From contig NC_091674.1 in assembly GCF_042453785.1 (NCBI RefSeq), positions 30,949,501 to 31,013,500 on the forward strand: a stretch of 64,000 bases of DNA. Direction: 5' to 3'. Below the pieces are notes generated by a model that worked only from the letters and a program-made list of their open reading frames with translations, ran no database searches and was not told where the DNA came from. The DNA is from Malus domestica (Eukaryota; Streptophyta; Magnoliopsida; Rosales; Rosaceae). This document shows, one piece after another, positions 12,183 through 25,083 of the stretch (position 1 is the first letter of the stretch; each line of letters begins with the position of its first letter). Made by a program: the position numbers and the translations under genes.

Positions 12183-13892
12183 CAACTATGATCGTCACTC
12201 ATCTTTGACATCAAGATTCCAATATGTATGAATAAATTATTAACGGATCACACTACCGTTTGTAACGATTGAGTCGCAAAACAATTAATTAAATTGGTTT
12301 TTTTGTTGGTTTCGTTTTTTGTTTTTATGGTTAGTAAAATTAGGAACGTGGTTTAATTAAGTTTGTTTAGATTAAACAAACCCTGCCCGTTTACGTTGGT
12401 TTCTGTGGTTAGGAGGTTGGCTCATCAAGTTCCAAAAGAGGGCACATTGGGTTGGAGTGCGATTGGTATACATTGAATTTGGTTTTAAAGTTTAAATTAA
12501 CTGATGAGGTGGCCCCTGTGTCCCTTGTCTTAATCAGTGTCCTTGTTCCATCTGCTACATGTAATTATATAAAGCAGCACATTGATGCTACGATATTTAT
12601 GTTCTTACTTATTAACTTTTATGTTCGAAATAAATTAAAGTTTTATCATAAAATTAAGGATAATATTAAGAAGATTATATTTTTAAATAAAATTTTATCA
12701 ACCAAATGATATGGATATTGATTATTGGTTTATTACTTAGCGTTAATTAACATGTTTATTTTCTATTGGTGATACATCATTTGATTTGCAAATTTAATTT
12801 AAAATTAATTTGGTCCCTCCTAGCATTAGGTTTCTCCATTCACCATTCACCATTATGGTACTCTTTTACATTGACATCCTTACACTCCCTCAAATATAGC
12901 GAATTTTCAAGCTAAACACATGAACAACACAAATTAAGTGACATGGAGCATGTGTGCACATGTGAGCCAATTTGACTCTGCTACCATGAAAAAAGTTGAC
13001 ATTCCACTACAAAACCAATTGACAATATAAAGAGTCACCCAACCTCTTAATGTGGAACTTTTTACCTACGCCTCCTCTTGGTATTTATATTAGAAGATGT
13101 TCTTATACTTTTTATACACATTTTGGTCAAAAGTTGTTACCCTAAACAATGAATTACCGCATGAATATGCATGCGCATCTAAGTCGTCAAATAATTTCCT
13201 TTATCAACGTTATAACTTTATTACTAACTCATTAACCTGCTCCACCACCATCTAAATATAAATACTACCGTTTGTTAAGTGATTAATAATCGATCATAAG
13301 AGCTTAGCTGAATTTTAATAAATGGAGAACATGGGGCCGATAAAATTGAATTGCAGAGGTGGATGGCGACAAAGAGGGCTATTCTTTTATAAATGATGCC
13401 AATTTGGCTATTGTCTTATAACTTTGTGACGTCAACATTAAGTGCACGAAAGCAACTTCATCCATAATAATAATAATTAAGAAATAAATAACAATATCGC
13501 ACATACCACTCTCTAGCTCTAATGTTTTCAAAATAACTATATATATAAATAAGGTAATTTGAGTTTGATATTTATAACGCCACAATTACATTAATGTGAA
13601 TTTAATGTATTTAAATCGTTTTCATAAGCTTAATATATTGAACTCATAAGTTCAATTTACTATAAAAGTGTAATTCTTTTATAGATTTAATATATTATAT
13701 CCTACTGTAGATGGCCTAAGCAGCAAGTTGCACGTAACATCTGAACATCAGTCCTGACGAAGATGGAAGGGGGCCTAGGGCTTTCTTTGTCACGTACTGT
13801 GAGCTGTTGCTTGGCTCACTGCTTCCTTAATCAACGTCTGTCCCAAATTGTGTTATGATTACCAAGCGTGACTGTGAGTGTCGTCCTATATT
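12183..13892. other. AT-rich intergenic spacer, nothing recognised
   Basis: Short open frames at 12452-12709 (+) and 13379-13585 (-) have no recognisable domain and AT-driven composition. No RNA gene was seen. Confidence 0.55.
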
Positions 13893-14072
13893 AGCCAACA
13901 GAGGATCCTAAATTATGTTCGTTCATTGTACATTGTGTGATCAGTTTTCATCATATTATATTTGTACTCAATTTAAATAAAAAAATTTAAATAATATCTG
14001 ACCGTACATCATATAATAAAGAGATATAATTCATATATCATCAGGATTCTCGCAAAGAGAATCCGGATTCTT
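13893..14072. mobile_element. MITE, family 1, copy 2
   Basis: The left arm (gaggatcctaaattatgttc, then gttcattgtacattgtgtgatcag) pairs with the right arm (ctgaccgtacatcatataat, then aattcatatatcatcaggattctcg). It shares the inner ctgaccgt block with copies 1 and 3. Non-coding. Confidence 0.7.
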
Positions 14073-15247
14073 ACATTGGGACTGCTTAATTATGCCAATC
14101 CATTCCACGTTGAAACCTATAATTGTCGTCTTTTATTTTTTTTTATTTTTTTAAGTTTATTTATTTATTATTAAATATGAAAACTTCTTTAATCGATGAA
14201 TTATGAATATATGAATAATCCGGTGAGTAAGCAAGGCAGAAATAGGAATTTTTTAAAGAGTGGCTTAACTTTATTTAATATATATACATATATCTCCAAA
14301 GAGAAGTTTCAAATGTGTGGAACTTGTAGTATAAAATGAATCGATCAAACAAAAAACGTGACATATAGAAATTACAAGTTATTTGTATGTACGTAGTTAG
14401 AATTTTAGAATGAGGTGGGCTAAAATTATATATTGTGCATGATACATGAGGTAACTGAGTTCATGAAGAGTTTACCTTTGATGTAGTATTTTTTATTGGC
14501 ATTTACTAGATACGATGATAATATGTTTTTAAAATAGAACCATCGACTCAAGAGTCATAATTCTACACACACATATGTATGGGCATGAACGAGCTCAATT
14601 TAAGCAAAACTTATTAGTGATGAGGTTGATTTTCTTTTGTTTTAATTAAGCATGTTAAGCACGGAATAGTGCTTTGATGTTCTCCCATAGGATCTTTCTT
14701 GCAATTTTGTTCTTTCGAATTGGGCTAATTGGCTAAGGGGGCATAAAAACCGTGGAACCACAAAATCGAATTGAACCGTAATAAAATAAACTATGTTCAA
14801 AAACCAAATCGAATCATATATACCGATTTCAATTTCGATTGATGAATAGAATCAGACAGTACCGAACCGTCCCCACCCTCTGGCTACCCACACTCTTGCA
14901 ATTTCTAGGGACTTTTTTTTATCGTTACAAATTCTTGGGATTTAAACTTAATAAATTGATTGAAATTTTTGAGCCACCAAGCTTTGGGCCAGCAGAAATT
15001 AGATATAAAATACTTAACAATGTTTTCATTCATGAAGTCCAAAGACTTGAGAATGTTACGAGCCCAACCACTCGGACATAACAAACAAATGATCAAAATC
15101 CTAAAACTTATTTTATAGGTATTAGGAATTTGGGACCAATGTATTTCTCTTGTAACTTGAAAAAAAAGTTACAATTCTGTATATAAACGTACAGATGGAA
15201 ACGTATAGTCATATATTTATGCGAAAAAGTGCAGGAGTATTCCCTTG

Positions 15248-15289
<42 letters not shown>

Positions 15290-15619
15290 GCGATATGAGG
15301 TGGTGTCCCATCCATTTGAAATTAAGGTCAGTATAGATTCCATGTTTATCTATCAGTCTTCAACTCTGTTAATTAATTTCGAAGCATCTTACAATAAAAA
15401 ATAAAACACCAAGAATATTAACATCTTACTATTGATGTAGGACTGCTACTATATTTTTCTTCATTTATATATGTTACGTAATGCAGACGTCAATTAGCTA
15501 GGGCAGCTCAAATTTTAATCATCATATATGTAATTAAAATAGTTTAAACTATCGATCGTCTAATCAATAAATATTTGTAACCTAATTAATATTTACAAAG
15601 CTATATAAAGTTTCCCCTT
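14073..15619. other. AT-rich spacer with a (TA)n microsatellite
   Basis: About 40 bp of TA repeat sits at 15250-15286. A stretch rich in accgaa/aaccgaat-like motifs at about 14745-14870 is low-complexity. I see no gene. Confidence 0.55.
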
Positions 15620-15783
15620 GAGAAATGTTGAGACTTTATCAAAATTGGGATTCTTCATATTTTATGTCACCTTATGTTTTTGACACAATTTTTATAACGT
15701 TGACACAGAAATTACGTTAAACTGTAAGGTAATAAAAAGTTCATAAAAAATCTCATTTTAAAATAATCTCCTTAGCATTTCTC
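15620..15783. mobile_element. MITE, family 2, copy 1
   Basis: The ends GAGAAATGTTGAGACTTTAT and the reverse complement of the right end, GAGAAATGCTAAGGAGATTA, form a terminal inverted repeat around a 164-bp AT-rich element. A related copy lies at 45355-45505. It sits about 300 bp upstream of the K+ channel coding region. Confidence 0.6.
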
Positions 15784-16076
15784 TTTTATTCTTTATTGGA
15801 TGAATTTTCATTACTTGGATGCTCAAGAAGATTGTTCTTGGGATACGTAAAAACATTTATGAGCGGCCCAAAATAGGCTTTCCTTATCTGATAAAAAGAC
15901 GGGAAAAAGTAGTAGTGCCTGGATTCTATCTGTCACCACAAAAAGTTACTGTTTATTACTTGGTATCAAACAACAACAGTATCATTGGCATTAAATATAC
16001 ATTGGCTTTGGCTCTCATTTAACTTTATTCACAAGTTTGTTATTATTGAAAGAGGTCGATCTGAGGAAGATAAAAA

Positions 16077-19000
16077 ATGCATGGAGCTGAAAGGAGAAAA
16101 TCGTCAGGAGGAGGTGCTCATGATCAGTACGAAGATGAGGGGTCGACGTTTGAGGATGATGATGATTATGAGGAGGAGCATATTAATGATGATTCTAAGA
16201 AACAGTGGCTGTGGAAATTAGGGCGTTTTATCGCTTGTACGACTGCCGGCGACTCCACCACTCTTACTACTACTCCTGGCAGTACAAGTACTGGAAGCAG
16301 ATCATCGTCTGCATCTTCGTTTCTTGATCGACTCGTTATTCATCCTGATAACTGGTAAGTACATGTACCTTCAAATTTCTCTGGCTAATATATGTATGAG
16401 ATGTGTTTTCTAGATCTGTGTTCACGGCCGGAGAGAATCTGCGTTGTAATGAGTTGCAGTTAACACATAATGGTAATTTAATTAGTACATTAGGATCATC
16501 AATCATAATTATAGATGGGTTAGTAAGTGATAGATTTTTCTCGTGAATAGTATCTTCATTTTCATTTACAAGCTATTGTATTCCGAGTACAATGCCTTAA
16601 TTAGAGTAATAATATCGATTATAATAAATAAATAAAAATCATGAATGGATTATGTAGGTGTAGGGTTAATTAGTTGTGAGAAACCTACTTATATATCATT
16701 TTCAAATTATTAATTAGTTGTAAGGCGTTAGCTTGCAGACCAGCGGATCTGGTGGTCGACAATGATTCAGACTTGGTAAAGGTTGTCACCGCACCTGTTT
16801 CAACAATCTTGTATTTATCACTTATAATTATATTGAAAGTTTGGATACAAAAAAATTATATAGAAAGTTAATACACATGATATATAGATGCATATAGTAT
16901 GTCTTTTACCTAAATGAGAATGTGAGTCTCTTAATTGTATGTATCTACCCTACAACTACAAGCAGAGGTCTGATTGTACTTTCTTGAAGGTTGTAGGTCA
17001 AAGTGGGAACTTTCTAACTAGAATGTCTTTGTATTCACACATTTGGGAAGGAAAGAAAAGAAAATTCACGGAATTCATGATATTATATAGAACCTGCTAG
17101 CAAAACCTTTTCGATATATAGTACTCAAGAAGAGAGGGGAAAAATGAACTTTATGAATATAGTTTTGACAAAAAGTTGGGTCGGGTTTAGAACCGGCCCA
17201 ATAGCCCAAAGCTGTAAGTTGGCGCCAAAACATAACCCTAAATATTGGAAAATGCAGGTTGTACGTGGGGTGGACGCATTTCATTCTGCTATGGGCAGTC
17301 TATTCGTCCTTCTTCACGCCATTGGAGTTCGGCTTCTTCCGGGGTCTGCCCGAGAATCTGTTCCTGCTCGACATCGCCGGCCAGCTGGCCTTCCTTGTCG
17401 ACATCGTCGTACGCTTCTTCGTGGCCTACCGAGACTTTCACTCGCACCGTATTGTCTACAACCGCAACCTCATCGCTCTCCGCTACTTGAAGTCTCGATT
17501 TCTCGTTGATTTGCTCGGTTGTCTGCCTTGGGACGCCATCTACAAGGTAGTATTACTCTTAACTAATTGTAGGCAAAAACACGTTTTCAGTTATGTAGTT
17601 TCTAAAAAGTTCCATTTTCGTTTCATGTATTCCAACTACATCGGATTTGGTTAAGTTGTTTGCAAACTGTTCCAGTCCGAGGGCATCCGTTAAACCCCAT
17701 ACTCTTAAGTCCTATTAATTTATTGTACAAAATTGTCTCGTGCATTCACATGGGAGAGTGATTAATTAACGAGTTTCGTACAAGAAATTAACATATGTTA
17801 ATGGATGTTCTGTAATTGAGATTTGCAAACTACAAAGACTAAATTTGACGCCATTGAATCTGAAAACATATCTGAATTATTAGTTTGGAAAATTAGCACA
17901 ATATAGCGTACTCAGAGTAAGTGGCTTCTTTGGGAATTTTGAAAGGTCTAAAAACATTTTGTGTTTGTTAAAAAAAATAAGAAGCGCTTTAGCTCATCGA
18001 AACATTTTTTGAATAAGCATATGTCAGATACTTCTATTGGAAGCACTTGGGTTTATAAAAAAGAATTTCAACTTATATAATATTTATAGAGAAGTAATGT
18101 CAAACATGCCCTAAGTCTTTCTCCAACTGAATCCAGATCTAGTTATTCTTAATGAAGTAATTAATAGATTGATTATGATGTGTAGGCTTCTGGGAAAGAA
18201 GAGGGAGTGAGGTACCTGTTATGGATAAGACTAAGTCGAGCACGCAGAGTAACAGAGTTTTTTGAGAAGTTGGAGAAAGATATAAGGATCAACTACCTTT
18301 TTACAAGAATTGCCAAACTTTTTGTTGTGGAACTTTATAGCACACACACGGCTGCCTGCATCTTTTATTACCTTGCTACTACCATACCTCCGTCACGGGA
18401 AGGATACACATGGATTGGAAGTTTGAAGATGGGTGACTATAGCTATTCCCATTTTAGAGAAATTGACCTTTGGAAGCGTTACGTTACCTCACTCTATTTC
18501 GCCGTTGTTACCATGGCAACCGTTGGTAATTATCTCACTTATTTGTTCATTAGTTTAAGCTTCTTAATTTCCTTACACTAGGTTGTCATTGCGGTAGTAT
18601 TCCAAGTTAATCACATAAATCATGTATTGTCATGTATTTTAACATTCTCATGTGACAATCCGTGATTGGTTTGGGATCCCGTTGCAACTACATTCTTCTC
18701 TTTTACTATACATACGCCAATTCATTTTAGAGATGGTTAATTAATGTATGCTTTTTCTTCTTTTGTTTTTGTATCTTTTATAGGATATGGAGAGATACAT
18801 GCAGTGAATGTGAGGGAAATGATATTCATCATGTTTTATGTGTCTTTTGACATGCTTTTGGGTGCTTATCTGCTGGGTAACATTACCGCACTGATTGTAA
18901 AAGGATCAAAAACTGAAAAGTTTAGGGACAAGATGGCCGAACTTATAAAATACATGAAGAAAAACAGGCTTGATAGGGGGATAAGTAAGGATATCAAAAA

Positions 19001-21874
19001 TCATTTGAGGTTACAGTATGATCGTAGCTACACCGAAGCGGCTGTTCTTCAGGATATTCCAGCCTCCATTCGCAGCAAGGTACTGATCACTGCCTAATTT
19101 TAAAGTCAGGCCGAAATCTGTGAATTGGGAGTTTGATCAAATAATATGTTTCTTGTTCTTGACTGTTCTTCCGGTTTGAACCATTTGCTGAATCATGAAA
19201 ATCTCCAATAAATTTTAGTACATTTTCCTGAAAAATTATTTTTTATTATCCAATAAATTTTAGTAAATTTTAGTACGTATCAAATAATTGGGATCTTACA
19301 TTTGATTATCCTATTTGACAAGTTTTTGGTACTGCTGTACTGATTCTGAAATCTACTAAAATTAATCTATTTGTTTCTACTTTGCAGATTTCACAGAAAT
19401 TATATGAACCATACATCAAAGAAGTTTCTCTTTTTAAGGGATGCTCTTTAGGATTCATAAAGCAGATTGTAAGCCATTTTATTCAGTATTTGCATTGGAC
19501 AAATGAACAAAATGCTGTCATCATTTGATATGTGCATCACCTTTGTTTACCCTCAACACATGAATGATTTCTGCATACATTTTTTTCTCCTTATGCATAC
19601 TCACTCCTATTTATTTATGTCCCTTGATTCCCTTTTAATTTATTAAAACTGAATGACAGAAATATAAAAGGGTGTGTAGGGGGAGAAATAAAAGGGGTCT
19701 ATAGTGCTCAGTTCCAAAATGATTAGAATTCTAAAATTACTTCTTCCATAGGAAGAAATTTAACCTATGTTTTGCGTTTATCAGGCAACCAAAATTCATG
19801 AGGAGTTTTTCCTTCCAGGAGAAGTGATCATAGAGCAGGGACAAGCAGTGGATCAATTATACATAGTATGCCATGGGGAGCTGGTATGAGTTTGACATTT
19901 CAATGTTAATTGCTTATTCTTCACTAATCAAAATTAATCCTTAAATTGTTTTAGTTACTCACACATTGATCTTTGTGTTCCTCTGCTCTTACTATAACTC
20001 ATACTGTTGATTATTTGATTAGTTGCATGCGTGCAATCCTCAAACACCATGATTGGTGCTGGCTACTATTAGTACACACACACACACACAAATCTATTTC
20101 ATTTGTTGTATATGCGAAAGCCTGCGCGGCTGCACGCACAAATGAAGCACCTTTTTCTCTGTTTACTCTTTCAGGTTTGCAAGTTCATATTATTTGTTGA
20201 CCCCTCAAGGGTAAATTAATAGTTACTCTATGTAGTCTATTGTATACCAGAATATATGTTCAATTTTATTCCTAAATCCTAACGGATTTGTTTTGATATT
20301 GTCTACAGGAGAAGGTGAGAAGGGATGAAGACAGTGAAAGTGAAGAGCTCCTTGAGCGCCTGCAAACCTATAGCTCGTTTGGCGAGGTTTCTTTTCTTTG
20401 TAATACTCCCCAGCCATATTCTGTTCGGGCTAGTCAACTGTGCAGGGTCTTGCGACTTGATAAACAATCTTTTAGGGAAATCCTGGATATACATTTCTTA
20501 GATGGGCGGATTATCCTAAACAACCTCCTCGAGGTAAATAGACTCGAAAACTTTCGTGGTCTTTTTTCGCTTTCTTGCTTCTTTCACAAAAAGATAGTGC
20601 TTATGCCCAGGTAATTTGCAAATGAAAATTTAAATTCCACCTGCTAATCACTTCTCTTCTTCTAGGGAAAAGACGTGAATACCCGGAACAAGCTTTTGGA
20701 ATCAGATATCATCCTATATATTGGAAAGCATGAAATGGAGTTAGTTATGAAAGTAAATTGTGCTGCCTATGATGGAGATTTTTATCGAGTAAAACGTTTG
20801 ATTGGAGCTGGAGCTGATCCCAACAAGATGGACTATGACGGAAGGTCGCCTTTGGTACGTATTTAGATGCCTAAGCTTAAGCTATAATTTGATCTTTATA
20901 AACTGGAAATGTTGGCATAATATAATCAACTTTACTACTATGTTTTCTTATCTGTAACAGTATTAAATATATATATCTATATATTTTATTTTGTTTCCTC
21001 AGCATGTTGCTGCATCAAAAGGGTTTGTTGATATCACTCGTTTCCTTATTGAACAAGGAGCGGCCGCTGAGATGTCAGGTGATACTCTAAGGAGCTCTAC
21101 GAGAACTTTTTAACTGGATCATGTTATGTTGTGAGTAAATCTTCCTAGTTATTACAATTATTGTTGATTAATTTGTGTGTCACTGTACGTAATATTAGAT
21201 AAATATGGGAACACTCCTTTACTTGAAGCCATTAAAAATGGGCACGACGAAGTAGGTTCTTTACTTGTTAAGGCGGGGGCATCACTCGCTGTTGATGATG
21301 CCGGTGATTTTCTCTGTACCACGGCAGCAAGGAGGAATATGGAGCTTCTGAAAAGGCTTTTATCCAATGACATAAACCCGAATGCGAAAAATTATGATCA
21401 GCGGTCACCACTTCATGTAGCTGCTTCAGAAGGCTTATATCCAATGGCAGAATTCCTTTTAGAAGCAGGAGCAAGTGTTCTATCAAAGGACAGGTAAGGT
21501 CTGAATGTACCTCATCTGGCTTGTTAGGCCGGAGGAGTTATATGGAATGGGTTCATCGCCAACGTGGCTTCTTGAGCCACTAATACAAGAGCATATGCAC
21601 GGCTCTCTCCACATGGCCTTGTATTGGTGGCCCATGGCGCAACAATGGTAGTGAATTTGATCCTTGTAAGTCTCTCTTGCTAGGCAAGGACGACATCTTA
21701 TGGTCTCCTTGAATCCATTTTTAAATAACTAGTCTACTTCTTGATTGCAGATGGGGAAGAACTCCACTTGATGAAGCCCGCATAGGTGGAAATAAGAAAC
21801 TGATCAAATTGCTTGAAGTCGCCAGAGCTTCTCAGTTGTCAGATTTCTCCGATCATTCTCAAGAAACTGGTTAA
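16077..21874 (+). CDS. SKOR: Outward-rectifying Shaker K+ channel, SKOR/GORK-like, lacking the KHA end
   Basis: Eleven exons joined at GT-AG sites in frame give 763 residues: 16077-16354, 17258-17546, 18186-18525, 18784-19079, 19388-19468, 19785-19883, 20309-20533, 20666-20854, 21003-21078, 21199-21493, 21751-21874. This plasma-membrane voltage-gated channel releases K+ (xylem loading for SKOR, guard cells for GORK). S1-S3 lie in exon 2, the Arg-rich S4 (LLWIRLSRARRV) and S5 in exon 3, the pore at 275-306 with filter TVGYG, S6 in exon 4, a cyclic-nucleotide-binding-like domain near 419-520 and ankyrin repeats near 553-740. The acidic N-terminus (to residue 92) resembles SKOR. Two oddities stand out. 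Residue 306 after GYG is Glu, where SKOR, GORK and most K+ channels have Asp. The protein stops after the ankyrin repeats (SQETG), so the usual C-terminal KHA domain is absent; SKOR has 828 residues. It may be a diverged paralogue. Confidence 0.9.
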
Positions 21875-21999
21875 CATTAATTTTTATACATTTCTCGAAC
21901 ATGTAGTACACATTTTATTACTAGCTGCTAGCCAATCTGTATTATCTGTAATATTACATTATCCTTTGAATTCATATCGAAGTAAGCTACTCTAATGAA
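21751..21999 (+). repeat. Last channel exon plus 3' flank, reference copy of a threefold repeat
   Basis: Exon 11 and about 125 bp of downstream sequence recur at 24836-25083 (very similar) and at 23930-24063 (diverged). Similarity to the 24.8-kb copy continues to about 21999 (gctactctaatgaacttagt), after which the two differ. Confidence 0.9.
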
Positions 22000-22570
22000 C
22001 TTAGTACCAGTTTGGCTTAAGCTTAAATTATAAAAAAAGTGGGTACCAAAAAAAGTTGAGCACTAAAATGTATTTGATAAACATTTTAAAACAGCTAATT
22101 TTCACAGTTTTGGATGAAAAAAACTTCACAAGACCGGCTTTTTATCGCCAAAACACGGATGAACAGTGTTCATTAAATGAAACTTTCAAATTTCCAAACC
22201 TACCCTTTTGCATCTTTCTCCTAAAACTCTCCTTCGCTGTTGTCTCTCGCCCGCTTCCACTCTCCAGCTCTCTCTCTCTCTCCGTTTGAGCTCGATCTCT
22301 CCCTCTCATCTTGTTCGAGCACTCTTCACCAAAAAAAAAAAAGGTATATTTCCCTTTCTCAACCTTTATTTCTGGATAGTTGGAATATTGAAATTGAATA
22401 ATTGGAAGGTAGAATTGGAAGATTATTGTTTGGACCCGATTTTACACTATCGGCCCGAGTAACCTAAACCGTTGAATGAGTATAGCTCTTAATTGTTGGA
22501 TGAAAAATAAATATAATTTTGTTACTATTAAAGGATAATATTATGGTTTTTATCATAATAATTATCTTTT
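22000..22570. other. Non-coding spacer, possible transposon remnant
   Basis: The start (cagtttggcttaagc) and the stretch with tttgataaacattttaaaac resemble the ends and interior of the PIF/Harbinger-type MITE at 59839-60180, but I could not find a matching right end or target duplication. No gene was seen. Confidence 0.4.
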
Positions 22571-22599
22571 AATTTGAATCATTTCAACATTATATCTTC

Positions 22600-23600
22600 G
22601 AATAAGTACAATTCAAGTGAACTTGGGATTCCTGTTATTAGATTGGAGCAGCATGGTAGATGGGGTTTGAAAAGTCAAGATGCGTGGTTTGGGATAATTG
22701 GAATGTCATTGGTGCATGGAAGTTGGACCATAGAGATTCACAGCTTGCGAGGCAATCAAACATCATCAAAACCAATCTTTGGTTTAGATTGGTGCCATGC
22801 AAAAGATAAGGAAGGAGCACGTGGCATTGAGGGAAGGATATGCAGGGTACAATACCATCAAATATCAAAATTGTTCCCTGGGGCCATTATCACAAATGCA
22901 CGTGGTCTACATCAGGGATTTGGGATTTTGGATATCGCATATTATGTGGATAAGGTGACAGAATCCCGATTGAACTCTACAAAGTTACCAGGCCGTGCCA
23001 AGCAAGAACTGAAACCTATAAATACAGAGGCAATGGCAATAGGAAAAAGCATCTCCAACTCAACACACAAACTGTCCTGCGCAAACCCTCGCTTTACGCG
23101 AAACCTCTCAACAACTTTGAGATTTTTATTTTCCTTTTTCGCCAACACATCTTCAATTTGGATAAACAGCACTGTGAAAGCAACCAGCGAACATCTTCAG
23201 TTTGGATAAACAACACTGTTGCTGTAGAATCAGCCGACCGTGAAGCACCTTCAGTTTGGATAAATAGCACTGCGACAGGGTCGACTGGTTATCTATCAAA
23301 GTCTCGGTCGAGAAGGATTTTCGAATCCTTATTGGCAGAGGTCATCTCATTAGCCTTCTCGGCGAAATGAGGTGTTACAAGTTACTACATTCGGTACATT
23401 GAAAGCCGAATTTGATATTGAACTTCGCAGAACTAGCAGCCTTGTTTTCAGGCTCTAGAACCCAAAGGCCGAGACGTGTTTCTTCCTCGGCCACAGTCGC
23501 AAGATCAAGAAGTCAGTAGCACACCCAACTCAACATCAACATTTTTTACTCCTCGGCCGACGAGTTGGCACGCCCGCATACAACCGAAGGATTTAGTTAG
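22600..23600 (+). mobile_element. LTR-like fragment (retroelement fossil)
   Basis: Non-coding in practice, with a TATA motif in a promoter-like setting (cctataaatacagagg near 23008) and repeated short blocks of the kind found in plant LTRs. Three imperfect copies of cttcagtttggataaacaac lie between about 23150 and 23270. Neither end nor a target duplication could be fixed, and no internal genes are attached, so it could be a solo LTR or a fragment. It appears broken and old. Confidence 0.45.
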
Positions 23601-23619
23601 CTTATTAATTACTTGGCCT

Positions 23620-23850
23620 GCGCGCCACATAGACTTAGTAGTTTTTAGGGTCAACAGTAATATAAACGTGGTTGATTTCATTTTAGTGACGAACCATTTG
23701 GTAAAAGAATAAGGAGATTCTTTTAGGGAAGACGCATATTTCACCTCAATGCAGGGACAATGCCACGTACGCAGATAAAACAAATGCATGTTTGGTATAC
23801 AGATATAGTACGTGAAAGTGTTCTATTAAAGATTCAGAGGACAGGTGTAC
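23620..23850. repeat. Copy of lectin-locus flanking sequence
   Basis: The stretch atataaacgtggttgatttc to gacgcatatttcacctc matches about 27680-27775, upstream of the lectin gene. The following ctcaatgcagggacaatgcc to aaatgcatgtttggtatac matches about 33795-33835. These are pieces of one duplicated flank. Confidence 0.7.
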
Positions 23851-23929
23851 GATTTGAATGTTCTCGACCTGACTTGTTTAGGCTGGATCATCTTATGGTC
23901 TTCTTCAAACTATTTTTTATTATAACACC

Positions 23930-24063
23930 AGATCTTCTCAGTTGCGACAGTACTATGATCACTCTCCAGAAACTAGTTAACATTAATTTACATTTCTCGA
24001 ACAACTATGCATTTTACTAGCTGCTAGCCAATGTGTATCATCTGTAATACATTATCTTTGATT
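23930..24063 (+). pseudogene. Diverged copy of the channel's last exon end and 3' flank
   Basis: The stretch from cttctcagttg through gaaactagttaacattaattt to gctagccaatgtgtatcatc matches the end of exon 11 and its 3' flank (21825-21955) with many substitutions and small gaps. No other channel exon is attached, so it is a non-functional fragment. Confidence 0.8.
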
Positions 24064-24427
24064 GAATGGAGCCAAGAGTGCGAACATTTCTCTCTCCCAT
24101 TTTGGCCTGCTTTTTTTTTTTTTTGTCAACTTTTGGCCTGCTTATTTAACTGACAAAAGAAAGAAACTAACGTAATATTTGCTGAAACTGTCTAAGGTTG
24201 TAAAGATACACATGAATATTATATGCAAATCATGGAAAACTAATCTTGGTCGAGTAATGGTGTACGTAATGGGTAATCAACCATTTAGTTTGATTTGAAA
24301 GGTTGAAACGTATGGAAAATATTATGACAAATGAATGGCCTGCGGTATACTGAGGAAAAATTGAAAAAGTCGCGAGGCCAAAATTACAAATTAATAACCT
24401 TACTTGCTAGATCATTATATGCATGAA

Positions 24428-24838
24428 TTAATACATTCGTCCACTATATATTATTGAACCTCTACAACACAAATACCTTTCCACATAGATAGGATATGTC
24501 TGTTTATTGGGAGTCTCATGAGGATTTCTAGAAACGCTACCCATAAACATTAAATCATGATGGTCCTGGAAGGCTAGTGGCTTCTTGCACGGGACTGGCT
24601 GTGTAGACATGTTGGGGATCGGGACTTAATTCTTTCAGGCGTAGTTCTAATCTGCTTTCAACGAATGACCTTGTACAGAGACCGATTTGCACGTGGCGTA
24701 GTTAGCAGAGCACATTGTTGTTGTCTTTGTCGGCAGGTCCAACAACTCAGGCTTGAACAATTGCAAACCAACTGTTTTTGCCTTCGTCCCGCTGGTCAGC
24801 CACGGCCAGATCAACAGGTTGTTTTGAAGAACTAGATC
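24428..24838 (-). pseudogene. Amaranthin-like lectin gene fragment (C-terminal part and 3' flank)
   Basis: The minus strand from 24838 to about 24598 matches the end of the second domain of the intact lectin gene at 26208-27176; a recognisable stretch is LQLFKPELLDLP against CTLFKPESVGPT. The 3' flank (about 24500-24590) also matches the intact gene's 3' side (about 26160-26220). The N-terminal domain is absent, and the copy abuts a K+ channel exon copy at 24836. It cannot encode a complete lectin. Confidence 0.85.
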
Positions 24839-25083
24839 CACTTGATGAAGCCCGCATAGGTGGAAATAAGAAACTGATCAAATTGCTTGAAGTCGCCAGA
24901 GCTTCTCAGTTGTCAGAGTTCTCCGATCATTCTCAAGAAACTGGTTAACATTAATTTTTATACATTTCTCGAACATGTAGTTCACATTTTATTACTAGGT
25001 GCTAGCCAATGCGTATTATCTGTAATATTACATTATCCTTGATCGAATTCATGTTGGAGTAAGCTACTCTAATGAACTTAGTC
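24836..25083 (+). pseudogene. Recent copy of the channel's last exon and 3' flank
   Basis: From tccacttgatgaagcccgc onward this is nearly identical to exon 11 of the K+ channel gene, including the SQETG stop, and it continues about 120 bp into the 3' flank. No acceptor or upstream exon is present; the sequence to the left is lectin-derived. It is a duplicated fragment rather than a gene. Confidence 0.92.

Noticed and set aside
22574-23209. 211-residue plus-strand open frame
   Set aside because: It covers an LTR-like stretch with a TATA motif, resembles no protein, and an overlapping frame of similar quality exists on the other strand.
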